A stretch of DNA of 64,000 nt, taken from NCBI RefSeq assembly GCF_017874035.1, contig NZ_JAGGKV010000019.1, forward strand, positions 62,001-126,000, given 5' to 3'. Source of the DNA: Paenibacillus aceris (lineage in GTDB: Bacteria > Bacillota > Bacilli > Paenibacillales > NBRC-103111). The position numbers were made by a program, and so were the translations under genes. Below are positions 36,362 through 45,445 of the stretch, piece after piece. The notes under the pieces are model-generated. The model saw only the letters and a program-made list of their open reading frames with translations. It was not told the DNA's origin and did not search any database. Numbering within the stretch: position 1 is the stretch's first letter; each line of letters opens with the position of its first letter.

Positions 36362-36798
36362 TCTTTTACACGTATTTCATTGATCGTAAGATTGAATTTT
36401 CTGAGTAACTGTGCGAATGTTTGGCATTCGTCATCTGACCATTCTTTTAACACTTCCTTAAATCTGACCGACCTAGCCCTTTTATATTCATCTAATTCTT
36501 GTTTGCCCAATTCCGTTATTTGAAAGGTGTATGCTCTTCGATCTTGCGGATCAGGTATTCTGTACACATATTCCTTCTGCTCTAATGAAGCTGCTTGCCT
36601 GCTGACCGTGGAGATGTCCAAATGGAAGATATCCGCTAATGTTTTTACGCCAGCACCACCATGAGTCGATATTTGGTGTAACAAAAGATAAGCAGAGCGA
36701 TCGATATTACCGAATTTTTTATCTGATGACAAGGACGTGAGACGTCGAACAAAAATGGCCATTTCTAGTTCTATGATCTCCAATGAATCTAATTTCAT
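36349..36798 (-). CDS. MarR-family transcriptional regulator
   Basis: 149 residues; GAGGTG precedes the ATG. The winged helix is clear: GGAGVKTLADIFHLDISTVSRQAASLEQKEYV (helix-turn-helix near 55-85) and the wing RIPDPQDRRAYTFQITELG. It is divergent from another MarR gene 280 bp away. Two terminators follow it. Targets unknown; the nearest candidates are the efflux genes or itself. Confidence 0.9.
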   Translation of the reverse strand: MKLDSLEIIELEMAIFVRRLTSLSSDKKFGNIDRSAYLLLHQISTHGGAGVKTLADIFHLDISTVSRQAASLEQKEYVYRIPDPQDRRAYTFQITELGKQELDEYKRARSVRFKEVLKEWSDDECQTFAQLLRKFNLTINEIRVKEPNQ

Positions 36799-36881
36799 AC
36801 TTTTTCACCTCATTAGATATATGAACCATGGTAACATACCCCGCTCTAATTTTGAATAAGAAAAGGGACTAGAATTGTTTA

Positions 36882-36938
36882 TTGACAACACGACTTAAAG
36901 TTGTATAATACAATAATGTAGTTTCATGATACAACTTG
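36882..36938 (+). promoter_or_regulatory. Promoter of the efflux operon with MarR-type operators
   Basis: TTGACA (36882-36887), 16 nt, TATAAT (36904-36909). The perfect palindrome TTGTATAATACAA (36901-36913) covers the -10, and AAGTTGTAT/ATACAACTT form a wider inverted pair to 36937. This is the usual MarR autoregulatory design. Confidence 0.8.
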
Positions 36939-36959
36939 TTTTTGGAGGAGTCAACGTCA

Positions 36960-37064
36960 ATTGTTCAAGTCTCTTTTTATGTCACTGAACGTGAGTGGAT
37001 CATGGCAGGAGTGGCCTTCCTGTTTCCATGATGGCAAGGCAATTTTTAGTTCAGATTTTATCTG
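36960..37064 (+). promoter_or_regulatory. Possible leader peptide and hairpin before marR
   Basis: Between the promoter and the MarR gene is GGAGGAG followed after 10 nt by a TTG that opens a 34-codon frame (MFKSLFMSLNVSGSWQEWPS at its start). Within it ATCATGG plus CAGGA pair with TCCTG plus CCATGAT (36999-37032). This could be an attenuator-type leader; it may equally be chance. Confidence 0.3.
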
Positions 37065-37079
37065 AAATGAGGTGTGAGG

Positions 37080-37517
37080 ATGTATCTCGAGACGAACATC
37101 GCAAAGCTTTTGAGACAATTGACGCGATATCATAAAGAGTCACTAGCGAAAAGGATTAATTGTATGGGTTTAACACCTCCCCAATTCATGACGTTGTGTC
37201 AAATTAAGAAGGAGCCCAAGACGATTGGACAGATTGTCGAAGCCGTTGATTTATCCTATAGTACCGTTTCGGGGATCATCGATCGGCTTGAACGCGATGG
37301 ATGGATTGAACGTGTGAAGGACGAAGTGGACCGCCGCGTGACTTGGATTTATATGTCGGAGAAAATGCAAGCAAAGTTTGAGGGAAATTCTTTTTTTCAA
37401 GAATCTAATTATTCTAAATTTCTAAATGGATTCTCAGAAGAAGAATTAATAACAATCCATAGTTCTTTCGATTTGATTACAAGACATTTGGAAAAGAAGG
37501 TTGAGGAGAAATCATGA
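37080..37517 (+). CDS. MarR-family repressor of the efflux operon
   Basis: 145 residues from ATG 37080 (GAGGTGTGAGG upstream; a GTG two codons earlier is less likely). The winged HTH is TIGQIVEAVDLSYSTVSGIIDRLERDGWIERV followed by the wing DEVDRRVTWIYMS. Its stop overlaps the start of the first adaptor gene (ATGA), so it heads the operon. It most likely binds TTGTATAATACAA and releases it when a toxic compound is bound. Confidence 0.92.
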   Translation: MYLETNIAKLLRQLTRYHKESLAKRINCMGLTPPQFMTLCQIKKEPKTIGQIVEAVDLSYSTVSGIIDRLERDGWIERVKDEVDRRVTWIYMSEKMQAKFEGNSFFQESNYSKFLNGFSEEELITIHSSFDLITRHLEKKVEEKS

Positions 37518-38173
37518 AGCGTAAAGTAATGTTGTACGTCATATTGACTGCTTTGGTCGTCGTCGGCGGAGGAATCGGGGGTTATTTTTGGTATGAAGGC
37601 CAAAACTTTCTATCTACAGATGATTCCAGACTTGCCGGAGACATCTATAAAGTAATGCCGCGAATTACCGGAAAAGTGACATCGTTGCAGGTTAACGAAG
37701 GGGATCACGTTCTTGCCGATCAGATTATCGGACAGCAAGACAACAATAATTTGCCTACAAGCAGCCTCGATCAAGCGGCACTGCGGTCACCAATAGAAGG
37801 AACTGTCATTAAAACATTGGTTAAAGCCGGAGAAGTCTCCTCACCGGGTCAAACCGTCGCGATGGTCGTAGATACGAACAAATTGTATGTGTCGGCCAAT
37901 GTGGAGGAAACACAGATTCATAAGGTTAAGGAAGGCGAAACGGTAGAAATCAGTTTGGACAATTTTCCAGGCAAAGTGTTGTTAGGCAAAGTGAAAGAAA
38001 TTAGTAAGGCCACTGCGTCGACTTTTTCGCTGTTACCTTCTACCAATACCAGCGGGAATTTTACGAAAGTAACCCAACGTATCCCTATCAAAATTTCGAT
38101 CGATGACAACCAAGGACTTGATTTATCGCCTGGTATAAGCACTTCGATCAAAATTCATTTGAAGGGCAACTAA
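37514..38173 (+). CDS. Short HlyD/EmrA-type efflux adaptor
   Basis: 219 residues. One membrane anchor at 6-27, then a biotinyl-lipoyl-like hybrid domain (IYKVMPRITGKVTSLQVNEG, LRSPIEGTVIKT) and a beta-barrel (LYVSANVEETQIHKVKEGE). The coiled-coil hairpin normally between the lipoyl halves is reduced to about 15 residues, as in short Firmicute EmrA relatives. It should join the MFS pump of the operon to the cell wall side. A second, longer adaptor gene follows 21 nt later. Confidence 0.85.
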   Translation: MKRKVMLYVILTALVVVGGGIGGYFWYEGQNFLSTDDSRLAGDIYKVMPRITGKVTSLQVNEGDHVLADQIIGQQDNNNLPTSSLDQAALRSPIEGTVIKTLVKAGEVSSPGQTVAMVVDTNKLYVSANVEETQIHKVKEGETVEISLDNFPGKVLLGKVKEISKATASTFSLLPSTNTSGNFTKVTQRIPIKISIDDNQGLDLSPGISTSIKIHLKGN

Positions 38174-38194
38174 AAAAAGAGGAGTTAGTCGACG

Positions 38195-39517
38195 ATGAGT
38201 AAACGAAAACAATTAATCGTTCCAGCGATTCTCATATTTGCAGCCATTGCTATCCTTCCTGGATGTGGCGCCAAAGTTTCAGGACAAGCGGATTCCAGTT
38301 CCACAGCAGTCCCGGTCCATGTCATTAAACTGGGACAACCTGCTTCTGCAGGCTTAAGCGGTAAAGTCATTCCCGATCAGGATATTAAAATTGTATCCAA
38401 AGTAGCTGGTAAAGTTGCCAGCGTAAATGTGCAAGAAGGCAGTAAAGTCAAACAAGGCGATGTGTTGGTTCAACTGGAAACAGGCGATCTGACGCAACAA
38501 GTGAAACAAGCCGAATCTGCCCTCCTTGCGGCGCAAGCGAAACTGGTCGATACGAAAGCCGGTGCCCGTTCGCAGGAAATTCAGGGACTTCAAAGCGCAG
38601 TCAGCGCTGCTCAAGGAGCCTATCAACAAGCAACCGCGGCCATGGATCAAGCCAAAGCAGGATTTGATCTCGCTACAAGCACTTATAATCGTTTAAGAAA
38701 TTCATACGACAGTAATTCCGGTGTGACTCAAGAAGATTTGGATAAAGGTACGCTTGATTATGAGAAGGCGAAAGCTGCCTCTGAACAAGCACAAGGTGCG
38801 CAAAAAGCGGCTGAAGCACAGCTGCAAGGCGCAGAAGCTAAGCTGCAATTGGCCAAAGTCGGGCCAACGGATAACACCATTTCAGCGCTTCAGGCCGATG
38901 TTGACCGTTTGAACGCAGGATTAGAGCTTGCGAACAGCGGCTTGAGCAATGCCACGATTACCGCGCCGATAGACGGTCTTATTGTCAAAAAAAGCATTTC
39001 GGTGGGTGAGCTTGCTCAACCCGGCGTGCAGGTCCTCTCTCTTGTGAATATGGATCAAGTCCAAGTGGAACTCAGTGTATCCGATAGCCAAATCACACAA
39101 GTAAAGGCTGGCATGCAGGTAGACGTTGCGATACAAAACTTGCCGAATCAAACCTTTAAAGGTGAAATATCTTTCGTAAGTCCAGTTGCTAATGCGAATA
39201 GCAATACATTCCCTGTCAAAGTGAAAGTGGACAATAAAGATGGTTTGCTGTTTGCAGGAATGGTGGCAGAAGTAAAAATGAATGCAGCTCAAGAGAGCCG
39301 TTTGGAAGTTCCTAAAACCGCGATTATTAAAAAGGATCAAAAAGAGTATCTATTCACAGCAAACGACGATACAGCCCACCTCGTTGAAGTAAAAACGGAG
39401 GAAAAAAACCAAGACTGGTTGTACGTGCTGCCTAACGATAAATTAAAAGCTAATGAACAAATTGTCGTGAATCCTACAGATAAGATTGCTGAAGGCACGA
39501 AGGTAAAAGCCGAATAG
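38195..39517 (+). CDS. Lipoprotein HlyD/RND-type efflux adaptor
   Basis: 440 residues. Lipobox LPGC (Cys near 24). The lipoyl halves (KVAGKVASVNVQEGSKVKQG near 65; ATITAPIDGLIVKKSISVGE near 250) flank a long Ala/Gln-rich coiled coil at about 95-245. A beta-barrel (VQVELSVSDSQITQVKAGMQ) and a C-terminal membrane-proximal domain (VPKTAIIKKDQKEYLF) follow. Two different adaptors in one MFS operon is unusual. Confidence 0.9.
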   Translation: MSKRKQLIVPAILIFAAIAILPGCGAKVSGQADSSSTAVPVHVIKLGQPASAGLSGKVIPDQDIKIVSKVAGKVASVNVQEGSKVKQGDVLVQLETGDLTQQVKQAESALLAAQAKLVDTKAGARSQEIQGLQSAVSAAQGAYQQATAAMDQAKAGFDLATSTYNRLRNSYDSNSGVTQEDLDKGTLDYEKAKAASEQAQGAQKAAEAQLQGAEAKLQLAKVGPTDNTISALQADVDRLNAGLELANSGLSNATITAPIDGLIVKKSISVGELAQPGVQVLSLVNMDQVQVELSVSDSQITQVKAGMQVDVAIQNLPNQTFKGEISFVSPVANANSNTFPVKVKVDNKDGLLFAGMVAEVKMNAAQESRLEVPKTAIIKKDQKEYLFTANDDTAHLVEVKTEEKNQDWLYVLPNDKLKANEQIVVNPTDKIAEGTKVKAE

Positions 39518-39528
39518 GAGGCGCAGCT

Positions 39529-41094
39529 ATGGCCGATGCATCGGCAGTAAAACAACAAGAATCAGAAGGCTCCGGCAAAATGTGGCTGTCGCTTATCGCC
39601 ATCGTCATGGGTACCTTTGTTGCCGTTTTGAACAGCAGCTTAATGAATGTAGCCATGAACAAGTTCGTTGCCGTATTCGGCTCGGATATCAATACGATGC
39701 AGTGGGTCATTACAGGATATACCTTGGCATCTGCGATGGTAATTCCGATGAGCGGCTTTCTCGGAGCCAAGTTCGGAAATAAAAATATATTTATTTACTC
39801 TGTAGCCGGGTTTACCTTATTTTCCGTAGTTTGCGGTCTGGCTTGGAGCTCTAGTACAATGATCTTGTTCCGAATCATTCAAGGTTTTGCCGGCGGATTT
39901 ATTATGCCAATCGGGATGTCAATTATTTATACCACGTTTCCCCGGGAGAAAACCGGTACGGCGATTGGCTTGTGGGGGGTTGCAGCGATGTGTGCCCCTG
40001 CACTCGGGCCAACGTTCGGTGGATATCTGATCCAAAATTACAGCTGGAGATTGCTCTTTTTCATTAATGTACCTATTGGAATTCTTGCCGTCATACTCGG
40101 AAAGGTCCTGCTGAAAGAATCTCCAAGAAGAGAAGGATTGAAATTTGACTTAACCGGGGCTATTCTATCCATGCTCTTCTTTGGAAGCTTGCTACTAGCC
40201 CTAAGTAAAGGGCAGCAGCAAGGATGGACTTCTTTATTCATCATTAGCCTGCTGTTTATTGCTTTCTTCAGCTTGCTGCTGCTGATCTGGGTAGAACTCG
40301 GAGTTGAGCAGCCTGTGCTTGACTTGAAGCTTTTTAAAAATTTAAAATTTGCCATTAGCGTTATTGCGGGCAGTTTAGTTATGATGGGTATGATGGGCGG
40401 TACGTTTTTGACCCCGTTATATTTGCAAAATATTCAAGGGCTCTCCGCGATGCAGACAGGCCTTGTGATGATGCCTCAGTCCATCGCAATGGCGCTTATG
40501 ATGCCGATTAGTGGAAAACTGGCAGATAAATTCGGGATTGTTCCTTTATGTATCACAGGTCTTACAATTCTGGGTGTCACTACGTTGGATCTCCACCATC
40601 TGACGACGGATACGCCTAATCATTGGCTAAATACGATACTTACGATCCGCGGTATTGGAATCGGGCTTTGTATGATGCCACTAACCACTGCAGGAATGCG
40701 TGCGGTAGCTCCTCAGCAGGTCGGTAACGCCTCGCCGCTATCCAACGTAGTTCGTCAGGTTGCTGGCTCCCTGGGGATTGCGATCTTTACGGCGCTCATG
40801 AGCAACCGTCAAATTACTCACTATCAACACATCAGCGACAGTGTACCGGTTGATTCAGTTTCAGCAAATAATACGGTATCCATGCTTTCAGGCTCCATTT
40901 ATTCATGGTCGGTCGATATGGCAACAGCCTCAGGAACAGCGGCTACTTATCTAGCCGGAATCATGCAAAAAGAATCGTTGGTCAGGTCAATCGCTGACAC
41001 TTTTTATATTTCTGCGATTCCTGCTTTTATATGTATCCCTTTCGTCCTTTTCTTTATCCAGAGAAAAAAAGCGCCAACCGAGGTCAAAAAGTAA
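39529..41094 (+). CDS. DHA2-family MFS drug efflux pump (EmrB/QacA type)
   Basis: 521 residues, 14 predicted spans; AGGAGG precedes the ATG. Motif A-like GFLGAKFGNKN (near 80), motif C in the fifth span (GVAAMCAPALGPTFGGYL, G-x8-G-x3-GP-x2-GG) and WRLLFFINVPIG are typical of the DHA2 antiporters. It uses proton motive force to expel drugs. It is the transport core of the MarR-adaptor operon. Confidence 0.93.
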   Translation: MADASAVKQQESEGSGKMWLSLIAIVMGTFVAVLNSSLMNVAMNKFVAVFGSDINTMQWVITGYTLASAMVIPMSGFLGAKFGNKNIFIYSVAGFTLFSVVCGLAWSSSTMILFRIIQGFAGGFIMPIGMSIIYTTFPREKTGTAIGLWGVAAMCAPALGPTFGGYLIQNYSWRLLFFINVPIGILAVILGKVLLKESPRREGLKFDLTGAILSMLFFGSLLLALSKGQQQGWTSLFIISLLFIAFFSLLLLIWVELGVEQPVLDLKLFKNLKFAISVIAGSLVMMGMMGGTFLTPLYLQNIQGLSAMQTGLVMMPQSIAMALMMPISGKLADKFGIVPLCITGLTILGVTTLDLHHLTTDTPNHWLNTILTIRGIGIGLCMMPLTTAGMRAVAPQQVGNASPLSNVVRQVAGSLGIAIFTALMSNRQITHYQHISDSVPVDSVSANNTVSMLSGSIYSWSVDMATASGTAATYLAGIMQKESLVRSIADTFYISAIPAFICIPFVLFFIQRKKAPTEVKK

Positions 41095-41142
41095 ATTTTT
41101 ATACATCCAGTTTTATATCCAGCTTTTGAGAGGAGTACGAAA

Positions 41143-43491
41143 ATGAAGAAAAGTTTATCAGTTATTATGAGCTCAGCTATGGCCCTTACTTTGTTTTCAT
41201 CTGTAGCTCTAGGTGCGGCTGCCCCTAAATCCTCCGCGGATTTCAGTGATTTAAATCAGCTTGATGCGGCAACCAAATCTAAATTTGATGCGATGATTGC
41301 CGCAGGTATTTTTGATGGAGTGAGTAATGGCGTGTTTGGTCTTCATGATCAAATGAACCGTGCACAATTTGCCAAAGTAGCTGCTTTAATCTTCGGATTG
41401 AAAGTAGATTCTTCTTTGCAAGTATCTAGCTTCAGCGATGTGAGCAGCTCAGATCCGGCTAACGGCTATGCCTTACCCTACATCGAAGCGCTGAAAGCCG
41501 CTAACCTTACCGATGGCTTTGGTCAAGGCACTTATAACCCGGCAGGTGAAGTAACGAAAGAACAGCTGGCCGCATTCCTGATTCGGGGCTTGAATAAAGA
41601 TGCTCAAGCTAAAGGGACTACAGGGGTTAATGATAGCACCGTCTCGAGTTGGGCAAAGGGCTATGCTGCGCTTGCTATTCAATTGAACTTGCTAGGGAAC
41701 CAGGCTGATGGTACTTTCGGTGGGATCGTACCTGCCACACGCGATCTGCTGGTTACTTCCTCTTATGCAGCGAAGCAGCAATTTGCATCTAATGGAGGAA
41801 ATACTTCCACTTCCGGTCAACATGCGGAAATCCATGTAGATGATATGAAAACCTACGGTCTCCCAGGTGGTTCACAGGCTCAAATCAAAAGTATCCTACA
41901 GGAAAAAACAACAGACGGTTGGAGAATTGGGACTGTTGTTAAGCTGATCAATTCGTCCAATTCGACGATACGGATTCCCGACTATGAACTCCGTGCCAAA
42001 ACGGCAGACGGCACGAATTATACGCTAGTGCCGAGCGCAAGCAACGCTCGTTCGATTTTGCCGCAGAGCGATGTGACTCTTAGCTATATGACCGATATCA
42101 ATGTAAAGTCGGAAGTTAATTTAACAGATATCCTTTGGATCGATGTTGATCAAAAAGTGTATCCTAAGCAGGAAACGCTGCTTGCGGACTCTCCCGTTGA
42201 TTCGATTGTATGGCGCGGTAAAGATGCTGTCATTAATGACCCTGCCCTCTTGGGAGATTGGGGAGCTACCTTCTCCGTTCCAGGCGTGACCTCATCTCTG
42301 AAGTATTCAGCTACGAGTATGTCCAAGCAGTTCACTGGGCAATCGCCAACTTATATCGTGCAGGTTAAGGTTCAAAATTCAGGAAGTTATGCTGAAACCG
42401 TTCCAGATTTTACACTCAGCGGAAAATCGGACGGCCAATCTTTTATTGGCAAAAGAATTGAAGAGTCCCCAATAAGTCTCAATGCTGGGGAGCAGAAATA
42501 TATTCACTTTGCGATCACGACCGATACGAATACGCAATTGAATGCCTTCTATGTTCTTACGCCTGAAAACTACTTGAAACAAGGACAGACAACACCGATT
42601 CAATACTATACCGGACGCATCGGATTCGGACTTCCGGCTAATGGTGGAACAGATACAAGCACAACTCCAGCTGGAGGCAATTATACCTTTGGTACCCCGA
42701 TGGTATTCCAGCAAGGGAATGAGTTTATCAATCCAAATCTGGCTGTATCACTGGAAGAATTGCATGTAACGAATAACGAAGAGACTGGAAATAAGACGGG
42801 TCTGGCTAAGTTCAAACTGATCAATAAAGGCGATAAGCCTATTCCAGTACCGACTTTTGCCGCGGAATTAGCAGGTAAAGATGGTCACACCTATACAGGA
42901 AGCCGACAAACAATGGGTGCTTCAGATATTGCTCCCGGAACAGGAGTCGTAGTTAGCTATGGCTATACCATTCCATCCACTGACCAAAGTGATCAGTATA
43001 AATTAAATGTGCAAGGAGTCCTTTCAGGAGCTGCACAAGGACAATCGGCTAGTGATTCTTCTGCCTATAAATCTACGATTGCCAGCTACAATGTCAGCAC
43101 GCAAAGCGACAATGATCATAACAATATTTCCTTATACCCATTCAAGTTGAACATCAAAAGCTGGACATTATCTCAGCTGACTATGACAACTCCGTCCTTA
43201 TCATATACGTACAAATTAAATCTGGATATGGATATTACGCGTGATCCTGAGGTCATCGTAGATAATAACTTCTCCAAATTGAAATTTGAATTGGTGGATG
43301 GTTCTGGAAGTTCATTGGGCTCGAGTTCCTTCCCTTTCACCGGAACTAATCGCTTAGTGAGCGGTACCCAATTGCTGAGCTTCAACAATCTTACCCAAAA
43401 CCAAGTTCAGAACAATGTGTCCATCAGGGTCTACGAAACGGTGAATACACCAAATGGCGAAGTAGACAGATTCATTGCAGAATTAAAATAA
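41143..43491 (+). CDS. SLH-domain surface protein
   Basis: 782 residues. Signal peptide 1-26 (ALGAA), three N-terminal SLH repeats at about 32-215 (FDAMIAAGIFDGVSNG, FSDVSSSDPANGYALPYIEA, SSWAKGYAALAIQ), then a long extracellular region of about 560 residues with repeated beta-sandwich-like segments (LVKLINSSNSTIRIPDYELR; KFKLINKGDKPIPVPTFAAE; IQVKVQNSG-like). SLH repeats bind pyruvylated secondary cell wall polymer. It lies 48 nt after the efflux pump with no terminator between, so it is likely the fifth gene of that operon. The function of the repeats is unknown. Confidence 0.88.
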   Translation: MKKSLSVIMSSAMALTLFSSVALGAAAPKSSADFSDLNQLDAATKSKFDAMIAAGIFDGVSNGVFGLHDQMNRAQFAKVAALIFGLKVDSSLQVSSFSDVSSSDPANGYALPYIEALKAANLTDGFGQGTYNPAGEVTKEQLAAFLIRGLNKDAQAKGTTGVNDSTVSSWAKGYAALAIQLNLLGNQADGTFGGIVPATRDLLVTSSYAAKQQFASNGGNTSTSGQHAEIHVDDMKTYGLPGGSQAQIKSILQEKTTDGWRIGTVVKLINSSNSTIRIPDYELRAKTADGTNYTLVPSASNARSILPQSDVTLSYMTDINVKSEVNLTDILWIDVDQKVYPKQETLLADSPVDSIVWRGKDAVINDPALLGDWGATFSVPGVTSSLKYSATSMSKQFTGQSPTYIVQVKVQNSGSYAETVPDFTLSGKSDGQSFIGKRIEESPISLNAGEQKYIHFAITTDTNTQLNAFYVLTPENYLKQGQTTPIQYYTGRIGFGLPANGGTDTSTTPAGGNYTFGTPMVFQQGNEFINPNLAVSLEELHVTNNEETGNKTGLAKFKLINKGDKPIPVPTFAAELAGKDGHTYTGSRQTMGASDIAPGTGVVVSYGYTIPSTDQSDQYKLNVQGVLSGAAQGQSASDSSAYKSTIASYNVSTQSDNDHNNISLYPFKLNIKSWTLSQLTMTTPSLSYTYKLNLDMDITRDPEVIVDNNFSKLKFELVDGSGSSLGSSSFPFTGTNRLVSGTQLLSFNNLTQNQVQNNVSIRVYETVNTPNGEVDRFIAELK

Positions 43492-43512
43492 TCAAGTGAT
43501 AAAATGACAATA

Positions 43513-43550
43513 AAAAACGGAGCCCGCTAACTCGCGCGGCTCCGTTTTTT
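43513..43550. terminator. Bidirectional terminator
   Basis: AAAAAACGGAGCC pairs with GGCTCCGTTTTTT. It sits between the convergent SLH genes and has T/A tracts on both sides, so it serves both. Confidence 0.92.
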
Positions 43551-43560
43551 ATTGTTAGAA

Positions 43561-45261
43561 TTACATATCCGTCTCAAGCAGATTCAGGATCACCTGCGCC
43601 GCTTCCACACGTACGGCGTCAGATTGCGGGTCGAATTGACCTCCGCTTCTTCCCTGCATCAATTTCATCGCAGAAGCTTTGTTTACGGCTTCTTGCGCCC
43701 ATACTGAAACGTTCGCTGTGTCCGTATAACTCTGCTGTGTACTATTTGCGCTAACGGATTTCCCGTTCTTATACTCGTAGGCTCTTACAAGCAAAACTGC
43801 CATCTGCTCACGAGTCAGTTGTGCGTTCGGGGCGAACGTGCTGTCGGTTAACCCGGTGATCAACCCGGCCGCATTGGCTGCCGCCACATCACCAGCGTAC
43901 CAGTCATTGGAAGAAACATCGGTAAAGGTTGAGGTCTTGCTTTGCGGCTGCAATCCCAGTGCTTTCACAAGAAGTGAAGTGAACTCCGCTCGTGTCGTTA
44001 AGCCATTCGGGTTAAACTCGCTCTCGGTCACACCGCCCACGATATGCTTTGCGGAAAGCGTCTGCAAAGTTTCATGCGCCCAATGATCGGCCGGTACATC
44101 CTTGTACTCTTTGTTGTATTCCAATACCGCATATTTGCTCAAATGAGAAAGCTTGACGTTAATGGTGTTCGCTTCTTTATCAACCTTGCCGCCAATGTAT
44201 TCCCATTCATTTGTTTGTTCGTTCAGATAATAGATGCCAAGCAGCTTCTTATTCTTATCAGCCATTTCGAGAGGTAAAGAGAGCATTAAGCCTTCTGTAA
44301 ACTTGGTCAGTTTCACCTCGGTGCTGTCCGCTTTTTTCAACGTGATACTGAATTCGTAAACCTGCCCTGCTATTCTCACTTTTGCGGAGTGATCGGCAGC
44401 CGGCGCAGCCCCTGCACCCGTGTCAGCAACAGGGACCATTTGCACCTGTACGGAGGCACCATCCACATTTCCAGCTTGCTGCTTTAAGCTGTCCAAGGTG
44501 CTTTTGCCGATGGTAATCGCCACTTGCCCGTTCTTAATCTGGAGTCCGTTTCCAGTCAATTGTGATAACGGAACTTCGGCTTTCGTCTGCCCCTTGTCCA
44601 ACTCTACGATAACTATTTCCTTCTCTTTGCCTTTGTCTTTGTCTTTGTCTTTGTCTTTGTCTTTGTCTTTGTCTTTGTCTTTGTCTTTGTCTTTGTTGTT
44701 GTCGGACCCCCCGTCCGAACTTTGGACAAATACCCTCACACCCACCGTAGAACCGTCTGCCTGAAATTCTTTCCCGAAAGCGTCACCTAAGCTGACCGAG
44801 CTTGCCGTAATTGTGCCGGATGCGGTCTGTGACAGCTGCTTAGAAGTGAATTCCAGTTCGACGACATCTGTACTGCCCGTCACCGGATGTTCAGCTCCTT
44901 CGCTTGCCACTAAGAGACGGAGTTGCCCCGGCATATTGTTCTCGGAAGCGATAATCGTTACGCCATCAATGAGCGAATTAGCTTTTACAAACGTATACAA
45001 ATCTGCGTTATATTGAAACTTTAAATCCTGAGCGTACGCGGGGCTCTTCACATTGGCAAGCCCGAATACAACCTTGAAGCTTTGACTTGGCTGCACAGAG
45101 GAAGGTCCGGATAAGGCCGACAGCAGAGTGTCGTTTGTTTGTTTCGCAACTGTCACATTCGCATCCAAATTAGCCGCCGCGCTTGCCAAAGCGGCGCTCG
45201 GTACGAAAGAACCGCAGGTTAACAGGGTAGACAAACTAATCACAAGTAATTTCCGTCTCAT
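43561..45261 (-). CDS. SLH-anchored protein with a cohesin module
   Basis: 566 residues. Signal peptide 1-28; cohesin module about 42-180 (FGLANVKSPAYAQDLKFQYN, ANSLIDGV, MPGQLRLLVAS); a (KD)n linker about 188-212 encoded by eleven CTTTGT units; a middle domain about 215-385; three C-terminal SLH repeats about 388-566 (YKDVPADHWAHETLQTL, FTDVSSNDWYAGDVAAA, YTDTANVSVWAQEAV). The cohesin closely resembles the one in the metallophosphoesterase at 2716-7110 (YAQDL, ANSL-DG, GQxRLLxAS). With SLH anchoring it could display dockerin-bearing enzymes on the cell wall. It converges on the efflux operon. Confidence 0.9.
   Translation of the reverse strand: MRRKLLVISLSTLLTCGSFVPSAALASAAANLDANVTVAKQTNDTLLSALSGPSSVQPSQSFKVVFGLANVKSPAYAQDLKFQYNADLYTFVKANSLIDGVTIIASENNMPGQLRLLVASEGAEHPVTGSTDVVELEFTSKQLSQTASGTITASSVSLGDAFGKEFQADGSTVGVRVFVQSSDGGSDNNKDKDKDKDKDKDKDKDKDKDKGKEKEIVIVELDKGQTKAEVPLSQLTGNGLQIKNGQVAITIGKSTLDSLKQQAGNVDGASVQVQMVPVADTGAGAAPAADHSAKVRIAGQVYEFSITLKKADSTEVKLTKFTEGLMLSLPLEMADKNKKLLGIYYLNEQTNEWEYIGGKVDKEANTINVKLSHLSKYAVLEYNKEYKDVPADHWAHETLQTLSAKHIVGGVTESEFNPNGLTTRAEFTSLLVKALGLQPQSKTSTFTDVSSNDWYAGDVAAANAAGLITGLTDSTFAPNAQLTREQMAVLLVRAYEYKNGKSVSANSTQQSYTDTANVSVWAQEAVNKASAMKLMQGRSGGQFDPQSDAVRVEAAQVILNLLETDM
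44631..44696 (-). repeat. Hexanucleotide tandem repeat (CTTTGT x11)
   Basis: Eleven exact 6-bp units encode Lys-Asp dipeptides in the linker of the SLH-cohesin protein, with a variant unit CTTTGC at 44625. Unit gain or loss keeps the frame and changes linker length only. Confidence 0.95.
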
Positions 45262-45445
45262 GAATTCATTCCATCCTTTCGGTAGTTAACTCTCATATTA
45301 CGATAGTACTACCAAATTCAAGAAAAATCGACATATAATTTGAGACTTAAGCAATGTTTTTCGCGTTTTTATGACATCAAGGCATAATTCGAATGTCCTG
45401 GTCGTTGGATGATTTAAACCAGTAGGGGGATAATATTCACAAATC

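Noticed and set aside
44625..44700. Possible CRISPR or satellite array
   Set aside because: The unit is only 6 bp, there are no spacers and it is in-frame coding sequence.
44420..44764. Plus-strand frame with a (LS)n tract
   Set aside because: It is the antisense of the KD repeat in the SLH-cohesin gene.
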